The notes under the pieces are model-generated. The model was not told the DNA's origin. It searched no databases and saw only the letters and a program-made list of their open reading frames with translations. This document shows, piece by piece, positions 51,867 to 61,427 of a stretch of 64,000 bases of DNA (the first letter of the stretch is position 1; each line of letters starts with the position of its first letter). The position numbers were made by a program, and so were the translations under genes. Source of the stretch: Plantactinospora sp039889035 (GTDB taxonomy: Bacteria; Actinomycetota; Actinomycetes; Mycobacteriales; Micromonosporaceae); assembly GCA_039889035.1 (NCBI GenBank), contig JBDQQY010000022.1:116973-180972 (forward strand), read 5' to 3'.

Positions 51867-53258
51867 ATGGCCGCTACGAACTGGGAACAGTACGATCTCG
51901 ACAAGATTCTGAGCATCTTCATGTCGGTCAACGTCGGAAGCCTCAACGAACACGCCGGGCGCTGGCGTGCGATCGGCGCGGCGATCAGTAACGGCGGAAA
52001 GACGCTGGCCGACGAGACCCGGAGCCTTGCCGGGAGTTGGAAGAGCAGGGCTGCCAGCGCGTTCACCGACAGCGCCGGCCAGGCGGTCGACCGGATGACG
52101 CAGTGGGGGTCCGAGGCCCCCGTCCGCGGCGACCACATCGAGCTGGTCGGCATGGCGGTCAGCTGGGCACAGGGCGAGCTCGAGCGCCTCAAGGCGCAGC
52201 GCCAGCAGGAGTTGGACCAACTCCAGGCGGACAAGGAACGGATTCCCTTCCACGACATGTCCGGTGCGTTGGAGGGCCAGATCGTCAACAAGTACAACGA
52301 GCTGGCCCGGACGGTGGCCACCCAGGCAGCCGCCGAGATCAGCGCGTTGACCCCCTGGAAATCTCCCGGGCCCTACGTCGGGCTACGCGACGTCCAACGC
52401 ACGGTTCCCACCCCGAACCTGGGTCCGAACGGTACTCCCGACCCGCCCGGCACCGGCCCTCCGAACGGCGCCCCGAACGGCACCACCGGTCAAAATGAGC
52501 AGCAGCCGGTCAATCCTCCGCCGGGACCGCTGCACCAGCTGATTCGCACGGACGAGCCGATTGCCGATCCCCGCCAGGACGGCAACCCGCAGACCGGTCC
52601 GCAGGAGAACAACGTCAGCCAGTCGCCGAACCAGCAGCAGGTCTCAGCGCCGCAGACCGACGTCCCGCAGGTCGGCGAGCCGCCCGCGCCGGGCCAATCG
52701 CCGGGCTCCGACGTGACGCCGCCACCGACACTGCCGGGCGACGTACCCGGGGGCGTACCGGGTGGCGTGCCGATCGTCCCGTTCGTGCCCGGTGGCGTCG
52801 GCGGTGGTTCCGGTGGTCGCGGTTCCAGCGGCCTCGGTTCCAGCGGCCTCGGTTCGGACGGCGGCGGAGGCGGCCTGGGTGGCGTCGGCGCGGGGCGGGG
52901 CGGGGCGGGTGTACCCACCGCCTCGAATGACCTGCTCGGGCGGCTCGCTGGCACCGAGGGCGGCGGAGGCGGCCTTCTCGGCGCGGCCCGCCCCCCGGTC
53001 GGCACCCCTGCCGGTGGCGGCGCCCCGATGATCCCGCCGATGATCCCGCCGGTCGGGCCCGGAGGCGGGAATGGTGGCGCGCTGTCCGGCCGCCAGACCC
53101 GGCGTACCGCGCGGAGCGGTGGCGCGCCTCGAGTCGTCGGCCAGGAACCCGTCGCCGCGCCCCAGTCGATCAGCGGTCGTCCGGTGGACAAGAAGAAGGC
53201 GCCGCCGCCACGACAGCAGGAGACCGAGCGGCAGTCGGCGGTGACCTACGGCGCGTGA
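51867..53258 (+). CDS. PPE-like ESX substrate with WXG-type N-terminus and Gly/Pro-rich tail
   Basis: A 463-residue protein. The N-terminal ~165 residues form a helical domain with an SW-K turn (LAGSWKSRAASAFTDSAGQA). The rest is low-complexity: Pro/Gly/Gln/Asn-rich repeats, then glycine-rich (GRGSSGLGSSGLGSDGGGGG). This resembles PPE-type or EspB-like secreted proteins rather than a membrane component. It starts 12 bp after the previous gene. Secretion by this island is inferred. Confidence 0.65.
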   Translation: MAATNWEQYDLDKILSIFMSVNVGSLNEHAGRWRAIGAAISNGGKTLADETRSLAGSWKSRAASAFTDSAGQAVDRMTQWGSEAPVRGDHIELVGMAVSWAQGELERLKAQRQQELDQLQADKERIPFHDMSGALEGQIVNKYNELARTVATQAAAEISALTPWKSPGPYVGLRDVQRTVPTPNLGPNGTPDPPGTGPPNGAPNGTTGQNEQQPVNPPPGPLHQLIRTDEPIADPRQDGNPQTGPQENNVSQSPNQQQVSAPQTDVPQVGEPPAPGQSPGSDVTPPPTLPGDVPGGVPGGVPIVPFVPGGVGGGSGGRGSSGLGSSGLGSDGGGGGLGGVGAGRGGAGVPTASNDLLGRLAGTEGGGGGLLGAARPPVGTPAGGGAPMIPPMIPPVGPGGGNGGALSGRQTRRTARSGGAPRVVGQEPVAAPQSISGRPVDKKKAPPPRQQETERQSAVTYGA

Positions 53259-53346
53259 TTCTGATCCGCTCTGCCGAGAGTGCGATGACCTGTCGGGCGT
53301 ACGGCCCTACTGGCCGAACCCGAACGTCTGAAACGGTGAGCATCTG

Positions 53347-55263
53347 GTGCCTGTGATCATCTGCCCTGCCTGTGGGGAACCGGACGAGGACGACTCGGTC
53401 TACTGCCTGAACCCGGGCTGCGGGGCCCTCTTGGTGGTGCTCCGGCCCGAGCAGCCGCCGGAGCAGGCGGCGGGCGCCGACCCGGCCGAACCGGCCGTTC
53501 CCGCCGAACCCACCACTGCGGTCGGCAACTCCGCCGCGCCGACCGGAGCACCGGCATCGGTGGCGTCGCCCGAGGTGACCAAACCGGTGAAGGCGGTCAG
53601 AGTCACGAAGTCGGCCAGACCGGCGAGGTCGGCCAGACCGACAAAGGCAGCCAGAGCCGCCAGGTCGGCCAGACCCGCGAAATCCGGCGTACCCGCAGAC
53701 TCGGCCGGACGAGCTGGCTCAACCGAGACGACCACACCAGCCACTTCAGCCAAGCCGACCGCACCGGTCGAGCAGGCTCCACCGGTTAAGAAACCCACAC
53801 CGGTCGAGAAGGCCGCGGTCGAGAAGGCCGCGGTCGAGAAGGCCACACCGGCGACACCGGGCGACAAGATTCCGGCAGCCACGACCGCCAAGAAGGCGAA
53901 GGCCACAACCGCCGAGGAGGCCTCCCCGGCCGGGGCAACAGTTGATGGGCCGGCCGCCCCGACCGGAGCGCCGGAGGCGACAAGAGCGCCCACCCCGGAC
54001 GGCGAGGGCCCGACTGAGCCCGTTCCGGCGGGGACCTCCCAGCCGGAGACGGTGATACCGACGACCGGGCCCGGTGGTCCCGGCAAGCCTGCCGGCACCG
54101 GCTTCCGAGGCACGTTGGGCAGACTGGCCAGGATCGGCAGACGGGGCGCCAAGCCGCTGGCGGCAACGCCTGCCACGGCACCAGGTGGACCGGCCGATCC
54201 GGGCGAGGTCGGGGTTCCTTCCCCCACCAGCGAGGTCACCGGGATCGGTCCGTCCGGATCGGTGAAGGCTCGGCCTGCCGGTGAAGGGGCGTCACCAACG
54301 TCGGCACCCGCGTCGCCACCGGCGGAGCCTGCGCCGGCCAAGGCCCGGCCCACTCAGCCGGCCAAGGCCCAACCCGGCACACCGGTCAAATCCCAAACCA
54401 CCCAGCCGACCAAGACCCAACCCACCCAGCCCGTCAAGGCCCAACCCACCCAGCCCGTCAAGGCCCAACCCGGCACACCGGTCAAGCCGGGACCCGCCGG
54501 TCGGGCAGGAGCCGACCGGGGCAGTGCGGCGAAGCAGCCCACCGCCGTACCGGCGGGCACCGTCGCCGTACCGGATCCGTCCCCGGATCCCGACGCGCCA
54601 CAGGCCGGCCGACGGCTGCTGTTGCCGCTGGCGGCGGCCACCGTCGTGCTGGTCGGGATAGGCGTGGCCCTGGCGGTCAACAACGGCGGCTCCTCCGGCG
54701 AACCCCGGCCTGCGGCGGTGCCGACCGGACCCGCGCTGGCGCTCGGCTCGCCGTTGCCGGTCATTCCGACATCGGCGCCGGTCGCCCCGCCGAGCCCGCT
54801 TCCGCAGGCCACCCCGACACCGAAAGCCAGCAGCAAGGCTCCGCCCCGGCCCGCCCGGCCGGCGTCGGCACCGAAGCGGACACCGAGCCGGAAGCCACCG
54901 GCCAAGACCACCGCTCCGCCGCCGAAGCCTCCGGCGCCACAGGCCCGGATATCGGCCAGCGGCCGGATCGAGTGCACCCCCGTCGATCGGGGCTGGGGCA
55001 TTGCGATCAGTGGCAGCGTGAGCAACACCTCGGCGACCATCCGCAGTGCCCGAGTCTCCTACAGCTCCAACGAGACCGGGCCGGCGAGCAACTCCGACAC
55101 GCTCACGCTCCACCTCAGCGGCCGGTCATTCGACCGTAAGATTCCGGACACCAGCGGCTGGGAGTTCATCGGCGGGTCGTCCGTCTCCTGGACGGTTACC
55201 GCGACGTTGAGCGACGGCAAGACCCTTTCCGACTCGGGGTCGAACACGTACTCCTGCGGATAG
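53347..55263 (+). CDS. Zinc-ribbon protein with long Lys/Ala/Pro repeats, one membrane helix and C-terminal beta domain
   Basis: A 638-residue protein. It begins with a zinc ribbon (CPACG...YCLNPGCG) at residues 6-26. A ~400-residue Lys/Ala/Pro/Thr-rich region follows, with exact tandem repeats (KAQPTQPV, VEKAA). One membrane helix lies at ~425-447 (LLLPLAAATVVLVGIGVALA), then a Pro-rich stretch and a small beta-rich domain (~537-638, EC...YSC Cys pair) outside the membrane. GTG start with weak upstream site. Probably a cell-envelope component of the island; function unknown. Confidence 0.65.
   Translation: MPVIICPACGEPDEDDSVYCLNPGCGALLVVLRPEQPPEQAAGADPAEPAVPAEPTTAVGNSAAPTGAPASVASPEVTKPVKAVRVTKSARPARSARPTKAARAARSARPAKSGVPADSAGRAGSTETTTPATSAKPTAPVEQAPPVKKPTPVEKAAVEKAAVEKATPATPGDKIPAATTAKKAKATTAEEASPAGATVDGPAAPTGAPEATRAPTPDGEGPTEPVPAGTSQPETVIPTTGPGGPGKPAGTGFRGTLGRLARIGRRGAKPLAATPATAPGGPADPGEVGVPSPTSEVTGIGPSGSVKARPAGEGASPTSAPASPPAEPAPAKARPTQPAKAQPGTPVKSQTTQPTKTQPTQPVKAQPTQPVKAQPGTPVKPGPAGRAGADRGSAAKQPTAVPAGTVAVPDPSPDPDAPQAGRRLLLPLAAATVVLVGIGVALAVNNGGSSGEPRPAAVPTGPALALGSPLPVIPTSAPVAPPSPLPQATPTPKASSKAPPRPARPASAPKRTPSRKPPAKTTAPPPKPPAPQARISASGRIECTPVDRGWGIAISGSVSNTSATIRSARVSYSSNETGPASNSDTLTLHLSGRSFDRKIPDTSGWEFIGGSSVSWTVTATLSDGKTLSDSGSNTYSCG
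53803..53847 (+). repeat. 15-bp tandem repeat, three copies, in the zinc-ribbon gene
   Basis: GTCGAGAAGGCCGCG occurs at 53803-53817 and 53818-53832, with a third copy ending ACA at 53833-53847. It encodes VEKAA-VEKAA-VEKAT. Copy number is likely variable by slippage. Confidence 0.8.
54421..54468 (+). repeat. 24-bp exact tandem repeat in the zinc-ribbon gene
   Basis: Two identical 24-bp units (CCCACCCAGCCCGTCAAGGC plus CCAA) encode PTQPVKAQ. Diverged copies of the same unit lie on both sides (54355-54490). Confidence 0.85.
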
Positions 55264-55287
55264 CGTCCAGCCAACAGGAGCAGCGCA

Positions 55288-55323
55288 GACCTGCGCCCGC
55301 TCTACGCTGAGCGGGCGCAGGTC
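55288..55323. terminator. 14-bp stem-loop between convergent zinc-ribbon gene and htpX
   Basis: GACCTGCGCCCGCT (55288-55301) and its exact complement (55310-55323) flank an 8-nt loop. It ends 13 bp after htpX and 24 bp after the plus-strand gene, so it can serve both as a bidirectional terminator. Confidence 0.85.
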
Positions 55324-55336
55324 GATCGTGGGCGGG

Positions 55337-56221
55337 TCAGCGCTGGTACTGGACCGGGCCGACGTTGGTGTTGGCCATCTGCTCCAGGCGGCGCACCCGC
55401 TCCTCCATCTTGGGGTGGGTGGAGAAGAGGTTCGCCACGCCGCCACCCTTGAACGGGTTGTCGATCATCAGGTGGGCGGTGCTGGTCAGCCGGTTGTCGG
55501 CCGGCAGCGGCAGCGCCTTCGTACCCGCATGGATCTTGCGAAGCGCGCTGGCCAGCGCCAGCGGGTCGCGGGTCAGCGCGGCGCCCGAGGCGTCCGCCTG
55601 GAACTCCCGGTTACGGCTGATGGCGAGCTGGATCAGGGTGGCCGCGATCGGGCCGAGGATCAGCGTCAGCAGCAGTACGGCCGGGTTCGGCGAGTCCTCG
55701 TCGTCCCCGCCGCCCAGCGGGATGAACCAGGCGATGTTGGCCAGCATGGTGATGATGCCGGCCAGGCCGGCGGCCACGCTGGAGATCAGGATGTCCCGGT
55801 TGTAGACGTGGGACAGCTCGTGGCCGATGACGCCCCGCAACTCCCGGTAGTCCAGGACCTGCGTGATGCCCTGGGTCACGGCCACCGCCGCGTTCTGCGG
55901 GTTGCGACCCGTGGCGAACGCGTTCGGCTGCATGGTCGGGCTGACGTAGAGCCGGGGCATCGGCTGCTTCGCCTCGGTCGCCAGCTCCCGCACCATCTGG
56001 TAGAGCGCCGGGAATTCGGCCTCGGTGACCGGTTGGGCCCGCATCGCGCGCAACGCGAGCTTGTCCGACCAGAAGTAGCTGGCGGCGTTCAGGGCCAGCG
56101 AGACCAGTACGGCGATCACCAGACCGCCGCTGCCGCCGAACCAGTAACCGACGCCGAGGATCAGAGCGGTGAGCAGGCCAAGAAGCGCGGCTGTCTTGAG
56201 CCGGTTGTGATGGCTATGCAC
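55337..56221 (-). CDS. htpX: Zinc metalloprotease HtpX
   Basis: A 294-residue M48 membrane protease. Two N-terminal helices (~8-50) are followed by the catalytic motif GHELSHVYNRD (HExxH), further helices, and REFQADASG providing the third zinc ligand Glu. The GTG at 56221 has AAGGAG five bases upstream. HtpX degrades misfolded membrane proteins in envelope stress. It converges with the zinc-ribbon gene. Confidence 0.95.
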   Translation of the reverse strand: MHSHHNRLKTAALLGLLTALILGVGYWFGGSGGLVIAVLVSLALNAASYFWSDKLALRAMRAQPVTEAEFPALYQMVRELATEAKQPMPRLYVSPTMQPNAFATGRNPQNAAVAVTQGITQVLDYRELRGVIGHELSHVYNRDILISSVAAGLAGIITMLANIAWFIPLGGGDDEDSPNPAVLLLTLILGPIAATLIQLAISRNREFQADASGAALTRDPLALASALRKIHAGTKALPLPADNRLTSTAHLMIDNPFKGGGVANLFSTHPKMEERVRRLEQMANTNVGPVQYQR

Positions 56222-56351
56222 GATAACTCCTTCGGTGCGCGGGCCGGTGGACCCGCTGACCGGTACAACACCGGGATACCCCGTCAACAATCCGGATATG
56301 ACTGAGAGTTGCCTGGGAAAGGGCCTCACCAGGGCCTAGGGGCGGCCAATG

Positions 56352-57944
56352 TCACAGTGCGGCGATGTCCAGGATGAGTTGCGGGGCGAACCCGACGACG
56401 ATCGCGACTCCGGTGGCCAGGGCCAGCGCGGCGACAACCGCCCAGGCCGGCCGGACCGGTTCGGCCGCCGGCACCGGGGCGCCGGTGGGTACGGCGGGTG
56501 CGCCGGGATCGGCGGGCACGACCGGTGCGGCGGCGGCCTCGCCGGCCCGGTCAGCGGCCGGCTCCGGGGCGTAGAGGGTGGCGGCGACCCGTACGTAGTA
56601 GGCGAGCCCGATCACCGCGTTCAGCGCCACCACCACGGCGAGCCAGCCGGCGCCACCGGCCAGCAGCGACCGTACGACGGTGACCTTGGCGAACAGCCCG
56701 GCCAGCCCCGGCGGCAACCCGGCCAGCCCGATCAGGGCCAGCACGAACGCCGCACCGACCCACGGCCGGCGCCGGGCCGCACCCCGGTAGTCCGCGATCT
56801 CGCCGCCGTCGGCGACCGCCGGGCGCAGCGCCACCACCGCCCCGAACGCGGCCAGCTCCAGCACCACGAAGAAGACCGTGTACGCCACCGCGGCGGCGAC
56901 CGCCGTGTCGATCGCCTCCGCACTCCGCCCGGACGACAGCGCCAGAGCGCCGAGCGGGGCGACGATGTAGCCGGCCTGGGCCACCGACGACCAGGCCAGC
57001 AGCCGCACCATCCGGCGCTGCCGGAGCGCCACCAGGTTGCCGACGGTCATCGTCAGCACCGCCACCGCCGCCAGCAGCGGGCCGGTCACCCGGGCCGGCA
57101 GCGCGGTCGCGGTGACCGCGAGCAGCGCGACCACCCCGCCGAGCTTGGAGGCGGTCGACAGGTACGCGGCCACCGGCACCGGCGCGCCGTCGTAGGTGGC
57201 CGGCGCCCAGGCGTGGAACGGTACCGCCGCCACCTTGAAGGCCAGCCCGAGCACGATCAGGGCCACCGCGACCACGGTCAGCGGCAGGCTCAGCAGCGCC
57301 GGGCCGGTCGGGAAGTCGCCGCCGAGCGGTACCGGCCGGTTCGCCTCCGCCTCGAAGATCGCGCCGAGCCGGCTCAGGTGCACCACACCGGTGACCGCGT
57401 AGAGCAGCGCGGCGCCGAGCAGGGTGACCGCGGTGGCCACCACGCTGACCACGAAGAAGGTCAGCGCCGCCTCGGCACCGGCGACGCTGCGGTGCCGCAG
57501 CCCGACCAGCACGTAGAGCGGCAGGGTCAGGGTCTCCAGCGCCACGACCAGGGTGATCAGGTCGCCGGCCGCACCGAGTACCACGCCGCCGGTCATCGAG
57601 CAGGCGAGCAGGAAGCAGTACTCCCCCGGCGGCACCTGGCCGGAGCGCAGCAGCGGGGCGGAGAGCGCCAGCACCCCGAGGGTGAGCAGCGCGAAGAGAC
57701 AGCCGACCAGCGCCGCCCGGCCGTTCGCCAGATAGGAGCAGTCGGGGCCGGCGCAGAAGGTCCGCCGAGATCCGGCGGCACCGACCAGTACCGCGCCGAG
57801 CGCGGTGGCGGCGGCCCCGGCCGCGAAGACCGCCACCGTCACGCCGCGCCGGGCCACCAGCAGGTCGGCCAGCAGCACGAGTACGGCGGTGCCGGCCGCC
57901 AGGTACGCCGGCAGCAGCGCCACGTTGTCCACGGTCTGGATCAC
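56352..57944 (-). CDS. nuoN: NADH-quinone oxidoreductase subunit N
   Basis: A 530-residue, multi-helix antiporter-like complex I subunit. It carries the conserved LETLTLPLYVLVGL, Lys in AFKVAAVPFHAWAPATYDGA and STASKLGG segments. A Pro/Ala-rich loop (~465-500) is longer than usual. The GTG at 57944 follows GGAGGG. It is the last gene of the nuoI-N cluster, 28 bp after nuoM. Confidence 0.95.
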   Translation of the reverse strand: MIQTVDNVALLPAYLAAGTAVLVLLADLLVARRGVTVAVFAAGAAATALGAVLVGAAGSRRTFCAGPDCSYLANGRAALVGCLFALLTLGVLALSAPLLRSGQVPPGEYCFLLACSMTGGVVLGAAGDLITLVVALETLTLPLYVLVGLRHRSVAGAEAALTFFVVSVVATAVTLLGAALLYAVTGVVHLSRLGAIFEAEANRPVPLGGDFPTGPALLSLPLTVVAVALIVLGLAFKVAAVPFHAWAPATYDGAPVPVAAYLSTASKLGGVVALLAVTATALPARVTGPLLAAVAVLTMTVGNLVALRQRRMVRLLAWSSVAQAGYIVAPLGALALSSGRSAEAIDTAVAAAVAYTVFFVVLELAAFGAVVALRPAVADGGEIADYRGAARRRPWVGAAFVLALIGLAGLPPGLAGLFAKVTVVRSLLAGGAGWLAVVVALNAVIGLAYYVRVAATLYAPEPAADRAGEAAAAPVVPADPGAPAVPTGAPVPAAEPVRPAWAVVAALALATGVAIVVGFAPQLILDIAAL

Positions 57945-57972
57945 GACGCCCTCCGCCCGACCTCGTGAGGGC

Positions 57973-59496
57973 TCATCGGATCGCCTCCAGCAGTGCCCCG
58001 ACCGGCACCTCGGCGTAGCCGAGCACCAGGGTCGGGGCGAGCCCGATCGCGAGCGCGAGCAGCACCAGCGGCCCCCAGGCGAGCAACTCGGCACCGGAGA
58101 GTCCCGGCGTCAGGGTCAGCACCGCCGGGCTGGCCGGCCCGTGCGTGACCCGGCGCAGCAGCCGCAGCAGGTACGCCGCCGTCAGCGCCCCGCCCAGCGC
58201 CGCCAGCACCGCCAGTGTGGTCCAGAGTGGACCACCCACCCGCCAGGCGGCCACCACCGCGAAGGCCTCGCCCCAGAACCCGGCCAGGCCGGGCAGCCCG
58301 AGCGAGGCGATCGCGGCGAAGCCGAGCAGCCCGGCCAGCCGGGGCGTACTCTCGCGCAGCCCGCCCAGCTCGGCCAGGGCTCCGGTGTGCGCCCGGTCCT
58401 TGACCGCCCCGGCCAGGAAGAAGAGCAGGCCGGTGATGACGCCGTGCGCGATGTTGCCGATCAGCGCCGCCTGGATGCCGGTGCCGGTCAGCGTGGCGAT
58501 GCCGAGCAGCACGAACCCCATGTGCCCGACGCTGGAATAGGCGATCAGCCGCTTCAGCTCGCTCTGTGCCAGGCAGACCAGCGAACCGACGATGATCGCC
58601 GCCACCGCCAGCACCCCGAGCACTCCGGCGGCCTCCCGCGCCCCCTCCGGCGCTACCCCGACCGCGACCCGGATCAGCCCGTACGTGCCCATCTTCAGCA
58701 GCACGCCGGCCAGGATCACGCTGCCGACCGTCGGCGCCTGGGTGTGCGCGTCCGGCAGCCAGGAGTGCAGCGGCCAGAGCGGACTCTTCACCGCGAACGC
58801 GATCGCCAACAGGATGAACGCGGCGATCTGGGTACCCCGGGACAGGCCCGCGCCGCCGGTCAGCTCGATCAGGTCGGCGGTGCCGGCCGCGGTGACCACG
58901 GTGAAGACGCCGACCAGCAGCAGCACCGAGCCGAAGAGGGTGTAGAGGGCGAACTTCCGGGCCGCGTGCTGCCGGTCCTCGCCGCCCCAGACCGCGATGA
59001 TCGCGTACATCGGGAGCAGCACGACCTCGAAGAAGAGGAAGAAGAGCACCAGGTCGAGGGCGAGGAAGGTGCCGAGGATGCCGACCTCGACCACCAGCAG
59101 CAGCGCGACCAGGGTACGACCCCGGCCCGGCGCCGGCACCCGCCACCAGGTGTACGCGCAGCAGAGCAGGGTCAGCAGCGCGGTCAGCACCACCAGCGGG
59201 TAGGAGACCCCGTCGACCCCGAGCTGGAACCGCAGGTCGAGCCCGGGCACCCAGGTCAGGTCGAGTGCGTGCCAGAGGCGGATGCCGGGTGCCTTGGCGG
59301 AGTCCAGCCGGTAACCGATCCAGGTGTCGCTGGCCCCGACCGCCAGCAGCGCGGCCAGCACCAGGGTCACCGCCGCGAAGGCCGTACCGGTGATCCGGGC
59401 GGCCCGGTCGAACCGGCCCGGCAGCACGGCGAGCAGCGCCGCGCCGACCGCCGGCACCGCCAGCGTGGCGACCAGGCCGATCCCGCCGAGGGTCAC
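57973..59496 (-). CDS. nuoM: NADH-quinone oxidoreductase subunit M
   Basis: A 507-residue, ~14-helix proton-pumping subunit. It shows the conserved Glu in FFEVVLLPMYAIIAVWGGED, Lys in AFAVKSPLWPLHSWLPDAHT and a QSELKRLIAYSSVGHMGFV stretch. Its GTG at 59496 overlaps the nuoL stop (GTGA). The far longer open frame upstream is part of nuoL's antisense-like overlap and not coding. Confidence 0.95.
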   Translation of the reverse strand: MTLGGIGLVATLAVPAVGAALLAVLPGRFDRAARITGTAFAAVTLVLAALLAVGASDTWIGYRLDSAKAPGIRLWHALDLTWVPGLDLRFQLGVDGVSYPLVVLTALLTLLCCAYTWWRVPAPGRGRTLVALLLVVEVGILGTFLALDLVLFFLFFEVVLLPMYAIIAVWGGEDRQHAARKFALYTLFGSVLLLVGVFTVVTAAGTADLIELTGGAGLSRGTQIAAFILLAIAFAVKSPLWPLHSWLPDAHTQAPTVGSVILAGVLLKMGTYGLIRVAVGVAPEGAREAAGVLGVLAVAAIIVGSLVCLAQSELKRLIAYSSVGHMGFVLLGIATLTGTGIQAALIGNIAHGVITGLLFFLAGAVKDRAHTGALAELGGLRESTPRLAGLLGFAAIASLGLPGLAGFWGEAFAVVAAWRVGGPLWTTLAVLAALGGALTAAYLLRLLRRVTHGPASPAVLTLTPGLSGAELLAWGPLVLLALAIGLAPTLVLGYAEVPVGALLEAIR

Positions 59497-61427
59497 GTCG
59501 TCCCCCCGAGGGCCAGCGCGGCGGCCAGGCCGAGCAGCAGGGCACCACCGAGTACCGCCACCACCGCCCGGGGCACCCCGGCCCGGTGCAGCAGCTCCAT
59601 CCCGCCGCCGAGTCCGGTGGTCCCCCGGCCGGTCCCCTCGACCGCCCCGTCCACCAGCCCCTCGTCGCCACGCCGGGCCAGCCGGCCGAGCGCCCGCACC
59701 GGGCGTACGACCAGGGCGTGCTGGACCTCGTCGAGCCAGAAGGCCCGGGCGAAGGCCGGGCGCAGCGGACCCAGTCCGGTCGCCGGGTCGGCGGCCGGGT
59801 CGGCCCGCCAGCGCCACCAGGCGAGCCCGGCGCCGGCCACCAGCAGCGCCACCGGGATGATCACGAAGCTGTCCAGGTGCGTCTCGTCCAGCGCCAGCGC
59901 GTCCCGGAACGGGGTCACGAAGACCGCCAGCCCGAGCGCCACGCTCGGCACCGCGAGCAGCACCACCGGCCAGCGGAGCAGCCCGGGCGGGTCGTGCGGC
60001 GGGCCGGCCGGGGTGTGTGCCGGCGACCCGGCCGGGGCGTCGATCGCCGACGCCGGACTGGCGTGCGCGGCCGGGGTGTCGACCGGATGGGTCTGGGCCC
60101 GGGAGGCGCCGAGGAAGGTACGCAGCAGCAGCCGGGTGGCGTACCAGGCGGTCAGCCCGACCCCGACCAGCCCGGCGAGCCAGACCAGCCAGCCCACCCA
60201 GGCGGCGGTCGGGCCGGCGTGGTGCCGGGCCGCCCGCTCGGCGACCACCAGGATGCCGTCCTTGCTCCAGAAGCCGGCCAGCGGCGGCACCCCGGCCAGC
60301 GCGGCGAGCCCGATCGCCGTACACCAGAAGGTGACCGGCATCGGCCGGCGCAGCCCGCCCATCGCCGACATCAGGTTGCTGCCGACGGCGTGGATCACCG
60401 CACCGGCGGCCAGGAAGAGCAGCGCCTTGAAGGCGGCGTGGCTGAGCAGGTGGAAGAGCGCCGCCGGTGGCGAGCCGACCGCCAGCGCCCCGGCCATGTA
60501 GCCGAGCTGGGAGACCGTCGACCAGGCGAGTACCCGTTTGATGTCGTCCTGGGCGGTGGCGGCGAGCGCGCCGAGCAGCAGGGTGACCGCGGCCATCACC
60601 CCGAGCACGGCGAGCGCGGCCGGGGCCCGCTCGAAGAGCGGGAAGAGCCGGGTCACCGCGTAGATCCCGGCCGCCACCATGGTTGCGGCGTGGATCAGCG
60701 CGGAGATCGGGGTCGGGCCGGCCATCGCGTCCGGCAGCCAGGTGTGCAGCGGGAACTGGGCGCTCTTGCCGGCCACCCCGGCGAGCAGCAGCAGGCAGGC
60801 GGCGGTCAGCGTACCGGGAGTGAAGTCGTGGGCCAGCACGTCGGAGATCCGGAAACTGCCGGCCTGCACGCCGAGGAGCACGATGCCGAGCAGGAAGCCG
60901 ACGTCGCCGACCCGGGTCACCAGGAACGCCTTCACGGCGGCGCCGGGCGCCTCCGGCAGCCGCCGGTCGTGGCCGATGAGGAGATAGGAGCAGATGCCCA
61001 TCACCTCCCAGCCGACCAGCAGCATGATCAGGTCACCGGCCACCACCACCAGCAGCATCGCGGCGGTGAAGAGGCTGACCTGGGCGGCGTAGGGGGCGTA
61101 CCGGTCGTCGTCGTGCAGGTAGCCGACCGAGTAGACCTGCACGGCCAGCGCCACCGTCGCCACCGCGACCGCGACCAGGGCGGCGGCCGGGTCCAGCCGG
61201 AGGGAGAGGGTGACCGACAGCCCGCCGAAGTCGACCCACTCGGCGCTCGCCTCGGTGCTCCCGCCGTCGAGGGCGACGACCAGCCCGATCGCCGCTGCCA
61301 GCGCCACCGCCGCGCCACCGATGCCGAGCGCCGCCGCACCGGCCCGGGACCGCTGCGGCAGCAGCAGCCCGACCAGGGCCAGTCCGAAGGGTACGGCCGG
61401 CAGCAGCGCGGCGAGCGTGTGGCTCAT
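59493..61427 (-). CDS. nuoL: NADH-quinone oxidoreductase subunit L
   Basis: A 644-residue subunit of ~16 helices. Key features are VGWEVMGICSYLLIGHD, GKSAQFPLHTWLPDAMAGPT, DDIKRVLAWSTVSQLGYM and the long C-terminal lateral helix region. A hydrophilic Ala/Pro/His-rich loop at ~445-480 is likely external. It overlaps nuoK at its start (ATGA) and nuoM at its end. Confidence 0.95.
   Translation of the reverse strand: MSHTLAALLPAVPFGLALVGLLLPQRSRAGAAALGIGGAAVALAAAIGLVVALDGGSTEASAEWVDFGGLSVTLSLRLDPAAALVAVAVATVALAVQVYSVGYLHDDDRYAPYAAQVSLFTAAMLLVVVAGDLIMLLVGWEVMGICSYLLIGHDRRLPEAPGAAVKAFLVTRVGDVGFLLGIVLLGVQAGSFRISDVLAHDFTPGTLTAACLLLLAGVAGKSAQFPLHTWLPDAMAGPTPISALIHAATMVAAGIYAVTRLFPLFERAPAALAVLGVMAAVTLLLGALAATAQDDIKRVLAWSTVSQLGYMAGALAVGSPPAALFHLLSHAAFKALLFLAAGAVIHAVGSNLMSAMGGLRRPMPVTFWCTAIGLAALAGVPPLAGFWSKDGILVVAERAARHHAGPTAAWVGWLVWLAGLVGVGLTAWYATRLLLRTFLGASRAQTHPVDTPAAHASPASAIDAPAGSPAHTPAGPPHDPPGLLRWPVVLLAVPSVALGLAVFVTPFRDALALDETHLDSFVIIPVALLVAGAGLAWWRWRADPAADPATGLGPLRPAFARAFWLDEVQHALVVRPVRALGRLARRGDEGLVDGAVEGTGRGTTGLGGGMELLHRAGVPRAVVAVLGGALLLGLAAALALGGTT

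Noticed and set aside
52762..53240. Gly/Ser-codon repeats in the PPE-like gene considered as a CRISPR or DNA repeat array
   Set aside because: Irregular low-complexity coding sequence with no constant repeat-spacer spacing. No CRISPR array was seen anywhere in the window.
57805..60501. An 898-codon plus-strand frame over nuoM and nuoL
   Set aside because: Antisense to clear nuo genes; Gln/Arg/Pro-rich shadow product.
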